From NCBI RefSeq assembly GCF_012317045.1, contig NZ_CP051154.1, positions 3,410,001 to 3,474,000 on the forward strand: a DNA stretch of 64,000 nt. The letters run 5' to 3'. The stretch is from Leifsonia sp. PS1209 (lineage in GTDB: Bacteria; Actinomycetota; Actinomycetes; Actinomycetales; Microbacteriaceae). Below are positions 61,517-64,000 of the stretch, piece by piece. Position 1 is the stretch's first letter; every line of letters begins with the position of its first letter. The notes under the pieces were generated by a model. That model did no database searches. It was not told the DNA's origin and worked only from the letters and a program-made list of their open reading frames with translations. The position numbers and the translations under genes were made by a program.

Positions 61517-64000
61517 CTACCAGGCCCCGAGGTGGACGCTTCCTGCAGGCTTGCCCGCCAGGGAGGCGAGCGCGGCCGGGATACCGGTCGGCACGCTGCT
61601 GAGCGCCGCGGCGATGCCGGTGAGCTGGGTGGGTGCCGCGGACGCCGCACCCTCCTGGAGCACACTGTGCGCATCCTGACCGGTCGCCGCGGTGAAGGCG
61701 GAGAAGGTCGGGTAGATCGCCGGGTCACCGGCCCCACGGGACCAGATCACTGCCCACGACGGCGCGTTGGCCGACGGGCGGCGGTACAGGTTGTGGTCCG
61801 CCGTGATCTTCATCTGGGCCGCAGAGAACTGGTGCGAGTAGTCCTCGACGCAGAGCAGGCAGTTGCCCGAGCCGCCGGAGATCACGTTGTTGCTGATCGA
61901 GATCGGGCCGGTGATCCAGGTCATCGTCGGGTCGGGGAAGGCCTGGCGCTGGTCGTGACCGGCGTCGGACGCGTTCGCCCCACGGCGCGAGTCCTGGGTG
62001 ATGTCCAGGTTGCGCACGTTGTTCGAGATGGTGTTGTTCCAGACCTGCGCGTTGCTCACGTCGTTCAGCTTGATGCCGGACTTCTGATTGCCGGACACCA
62101 CGTTGTCGACGAGGTTGGCCGTGGCCGAGATCTCGATGACGATGCCGTTGCCGACGTTGTTGAGCGAGTCGTTGCCCGCGACGGCCATCCCGTACACCGA
62201 CTCGTCGAACCACAGGCCGTGGCTGGCGTTGTTGAGGAACGCGCTCGACCGGACGTCGACCCCGCGTGACCGGGTGATCTTCACGCCGCCGCTGACGGGC
62301 GATGTATTGAAGTGCTCGCTGTTGTCGTTGGCTGCGAGCACACCGGTCAGCTTGAGGTTGTCCGAGTTGTTCGCGTGGATGCCGAGCAGGCCGTTGCGGG
62401 CCGCCGTCACCTGCCGGAACGTGTTGCCGGAACCGCCGACCGACACACCGGTGGTGGCGTTGTCGAGGAACGAGACGTTCTCGAACGTCGCGCCGCCCTT
62501 GTAGTCGGTGACCGTGCCCATGTCTGGGACGGATGGGGCGTAGCGGCGCACGCCGACACCCTTCAGGGTAAAGCCGGTGCTGCCGACCGAGATGGCCTTC
62601 TGCAGGTCGCTCGCGCGGACCTCCTTGCCGGTCGGGTCGGACCCCATCACGAGTGCCTTGGCTCCCGTGTCGTAGAAGAACGTGCCCGGCTTGACGGCGG
62701 CGCGGCTGGAGACCTGCGTCTGCGCGACCCCGCCGACGAACAGCTGGTCGGGATGCGCGGCCATCGGGTATGCGGGGTTCAGCCACTGCCAGCCCGCTGC
62801 CGTGCCGTCGGATGCTCCGCGGTCGTACGTGGGGCTCGCGTCGAAGACGTGGTTCCAGCCGGAGGCGACCCAGGTCGTCCCGGACTTCGCCCAGCCGCCG
62901 ACCACGGAGCTGCCATCGAACCAGGCGGCTTCCTTCGGGTACGACTGCACGGTGATGGCCTTGCCGGACGGGACGTTCACCGACTCGTGATAGGTGCCGC
63001 CGCGGAGCACGATGGTCGCGCCGGACGGTGCCACGTCGAGCGCGCGCTGCACCGTGCGGAACGGGGCAGCGACGGTGCCCGCCGCGGAGTCCGAGCCGGA
63101 GGGCGAGACGACGACCGCGTTGGCCGGCACGGCGTACGACGTGCTTCCGATGGCCGCTGCGCCTGCCGCGACGCGCATCCCGGTGGTGTCGATCGACGGG
63201 TCCGCTGACGGCGCCGGCTGCGTGGGCTGGGTCGGCTGCGTGGGCGTCGTCGGGGGAACCGGCTTCGCCGGGGTGGTCGGAGCCGGGGCCGGAGTGGTCG
63301 GCGCCGGGGCGGGCGTCGTGGTCGGCGGCTTCGTCGGGGCGGGAGCCGGGGTCGTCGTGGTGACGGGGACCAGGGTGCTCGCGCTCAGGTTGTCGAAGGC
63401 GACGTTCTGGGCGGCGGTGGAACCGGACAGGTACGACCAGGCTGCGAGGCTGCCCGCGCGCTGGATGCGCTGAGTGCTGCTGTCGGATGCGGTGGCCTGC
63501 CAGTTGGGCTTGGCCGCGCCGTTCTGCCAGGCACGCGCCGAGAGGGCGACCGGGTTGGTGCCCGTCGCCTGGAACTCGAGCTGAACGCTGGCGCCGGGCT
63601 TCAGGCCGGTCGCGACACGCACCTCGGGTGCGACCGTCGTCTGGTTGGCGGTGGAACCGTTGACGCGCACGATCGTGAGCGTGAGGTTCCCTCCGGCGCC
63701 GACGCGCACGTTCGCCTGGTAGTACGACCCTGCTGCGAGGCGCAGCTGCAGACCGGCGTACACGCCGTTGCCACTGGTCGGGATGCGCGGCACGTCGATC
63801 GTAGTCGACGCCGTCACATCGTTCGCGCTGACCGCGGGAAGCGCGGCGGTGAGAGACGAACCCGGGCGGGGGAGCGCCATGACGCCCGTCTTCCCGTCGG
63901 CGGAGAACGACTTGCTGCTGCTGAGCGAGTAGCTGCCGCCGACCTGGGCTGCACCCCAGCCGTTCGGCTGGGTGCGGTCGAGGGAGTCGGCGACGATGCG
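61517..64000 (-). CDS. Right-handed parallel beta-helix protein (5' end cut by window edge)
   Basis: At least 827 residues, open at the right edge so start and signal peptide are not seen. In order: a beta module (about the first 215 visible residues) homologous to the C-terminus of the mosaic protein at 43141, a Pro/Thr-rich linker with repeated TTPAPAP units, and a pectate-lyase-like beta-helix (SPSGSDSAAGTVAAPFRTVQ; GATIVLRGGTYHESV; many N-x-N ladder residues). Likely extracellular; such proteins bind, cut or modify polysaccharides. Opposite in direction to the flippase. Confidence 0.85.
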   Translation of the reverse strand, partial: RIVADSLDRTQPNGWGAAQVGGSYSLSSSKSFSADGKTGVMALPRPGSSLTAALPAVSANDVTASTTIDVPRIPTSGNGVYAGLQLRLAAGSYYQANVRVGAGGNLTLTIVRVNGSTANQTTVAPEVRVATGLKPGASVQLEFQATGTNPVALSARAWQNGAAKPNWQATASDSSTQRIQRAGSLAAWSYLSGSTAAQNVAFDNLSASTLVPVTTTTPAPAPTKPPTTTPAPAPTTPAPAPTTPAKPVPPTTPTQPTQPTQPAPSADPSIDTTGMRVAAGAAAIGSTSYAVPANAVVVSPSGSDSAAGTVAAPFRTVQRALDVAPSGATIVLRGGTYHESVNVPSGKAITVQSYPKEAAWFDGSSVVGGWAKSGTTWVASGWNHVFDASPTYDRGASDGTAAGWQWLNPAYPMAAHPDQLFVGGVAQTQVSSRAAVKPGTFFYDTGAKALVMGSDPTGKEVRASDLQKAISVGSTGFTLKGVGVRRYAPSVPDMGTVTDYKGGATFENVSFLDNATTGVSVGGSGNTFRQVTAARNGLLGIHANNSDNLKLTGVLAANDNSEHFNTSPVSGGVKITRSRGVDVRSSAFLNNASHGLWFDESVYGMAVAGNDSLNNVGNGIVIEISATANLVDNVVSGNQKSGIKLNDVSNAQVWNNTISNNVRNLDITQDSRRGANASDAGHDQRQAFPDPTMTWITGPISISNNVISGGSGNCLLCVEDYSHQFSAAQMKITADHNLYRRPSANAPSWAVIWSRGAGDPAIYPTFSAFTAATGQDAHSVLQEGAASAAPTQLTGIAAALSSVPTGIPAALASLAGKPAGSVHLGAW

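Overview
The window is high-GC actinobacterial chromosome with dense genes, many GTG starts, 4-base start/stop overlaps and several apparently leaderless genes. Gene content and codon habit suggest a Microbacteriaceae member (Leifsonia or a relative); this is inferred from style, not from a marker gene. I see no rRNA, tRNA, insertion sequence, prophage or CRISPR array.

Positions 1-12.9 kb hold housekeeping and stress genes: two SDR oxidoreductases each paired divergently with a TetR regulator, an HspR-like MerR regulator facing hsp20, a large MalT-type LuxR regulator followed by small membrane and stress-protein operons that carry a shared upstream dyad, an HxlR/MFS efflux pair, a VOC protein and a flavin-type oxidase. 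Positions 12.9-18.3 kb hold a monosaccharide ABC transporter (mmsB-mmsA-chvE) facing a LacI regulator, followed by an ArsR/DUF5937 regulator.

Positions 19.7-34.0 kb form a coherent peptidoglycan-sugar salvage island: NagZ, an FAD/Fe-S D-lactate dehydrogenase, a PIG-L deacetylase, two ABC permeases with their binding protein, a double-GNAT protein, NamZ (DUF1343) and a MurR/RpiR repressor on the minus strand, then a BadF-type amino-sugar kinase, MurQ and a second GNAT on the plus strand. Proposed flow: ABC import of MurNAc/GlcNAc saccharides, cytosolic cleavage by NamZ and NagZ, phosphorylation by the kinase, ether cleavage by MurQ, and oxidation of the released D-lactate to pyruvate. No PTS gene, NagA or NagB lies in the window.

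Positions 34.0-41.1 kb hold a NarL-type two-component system, a NatAB-like ABC exporter, small membrane proteins, an aldo/keto reductase, a SRAP/YedK protein and a DUF2087 protein. From 41.1 kb to the right edge runs an exopolysaccharide locus: priming transferase, polymerase-like protein, Wzz/BY-kinase, Wzx flippase, six glycosyltransferases, a NodB deacetylase and a CDP-alcohol phosphatidyltransferase. It also encodes two large extracellular mosaic proteins (propeller/LamG/PKD, and a beta-helix protein cut by the right edge) that share one module.
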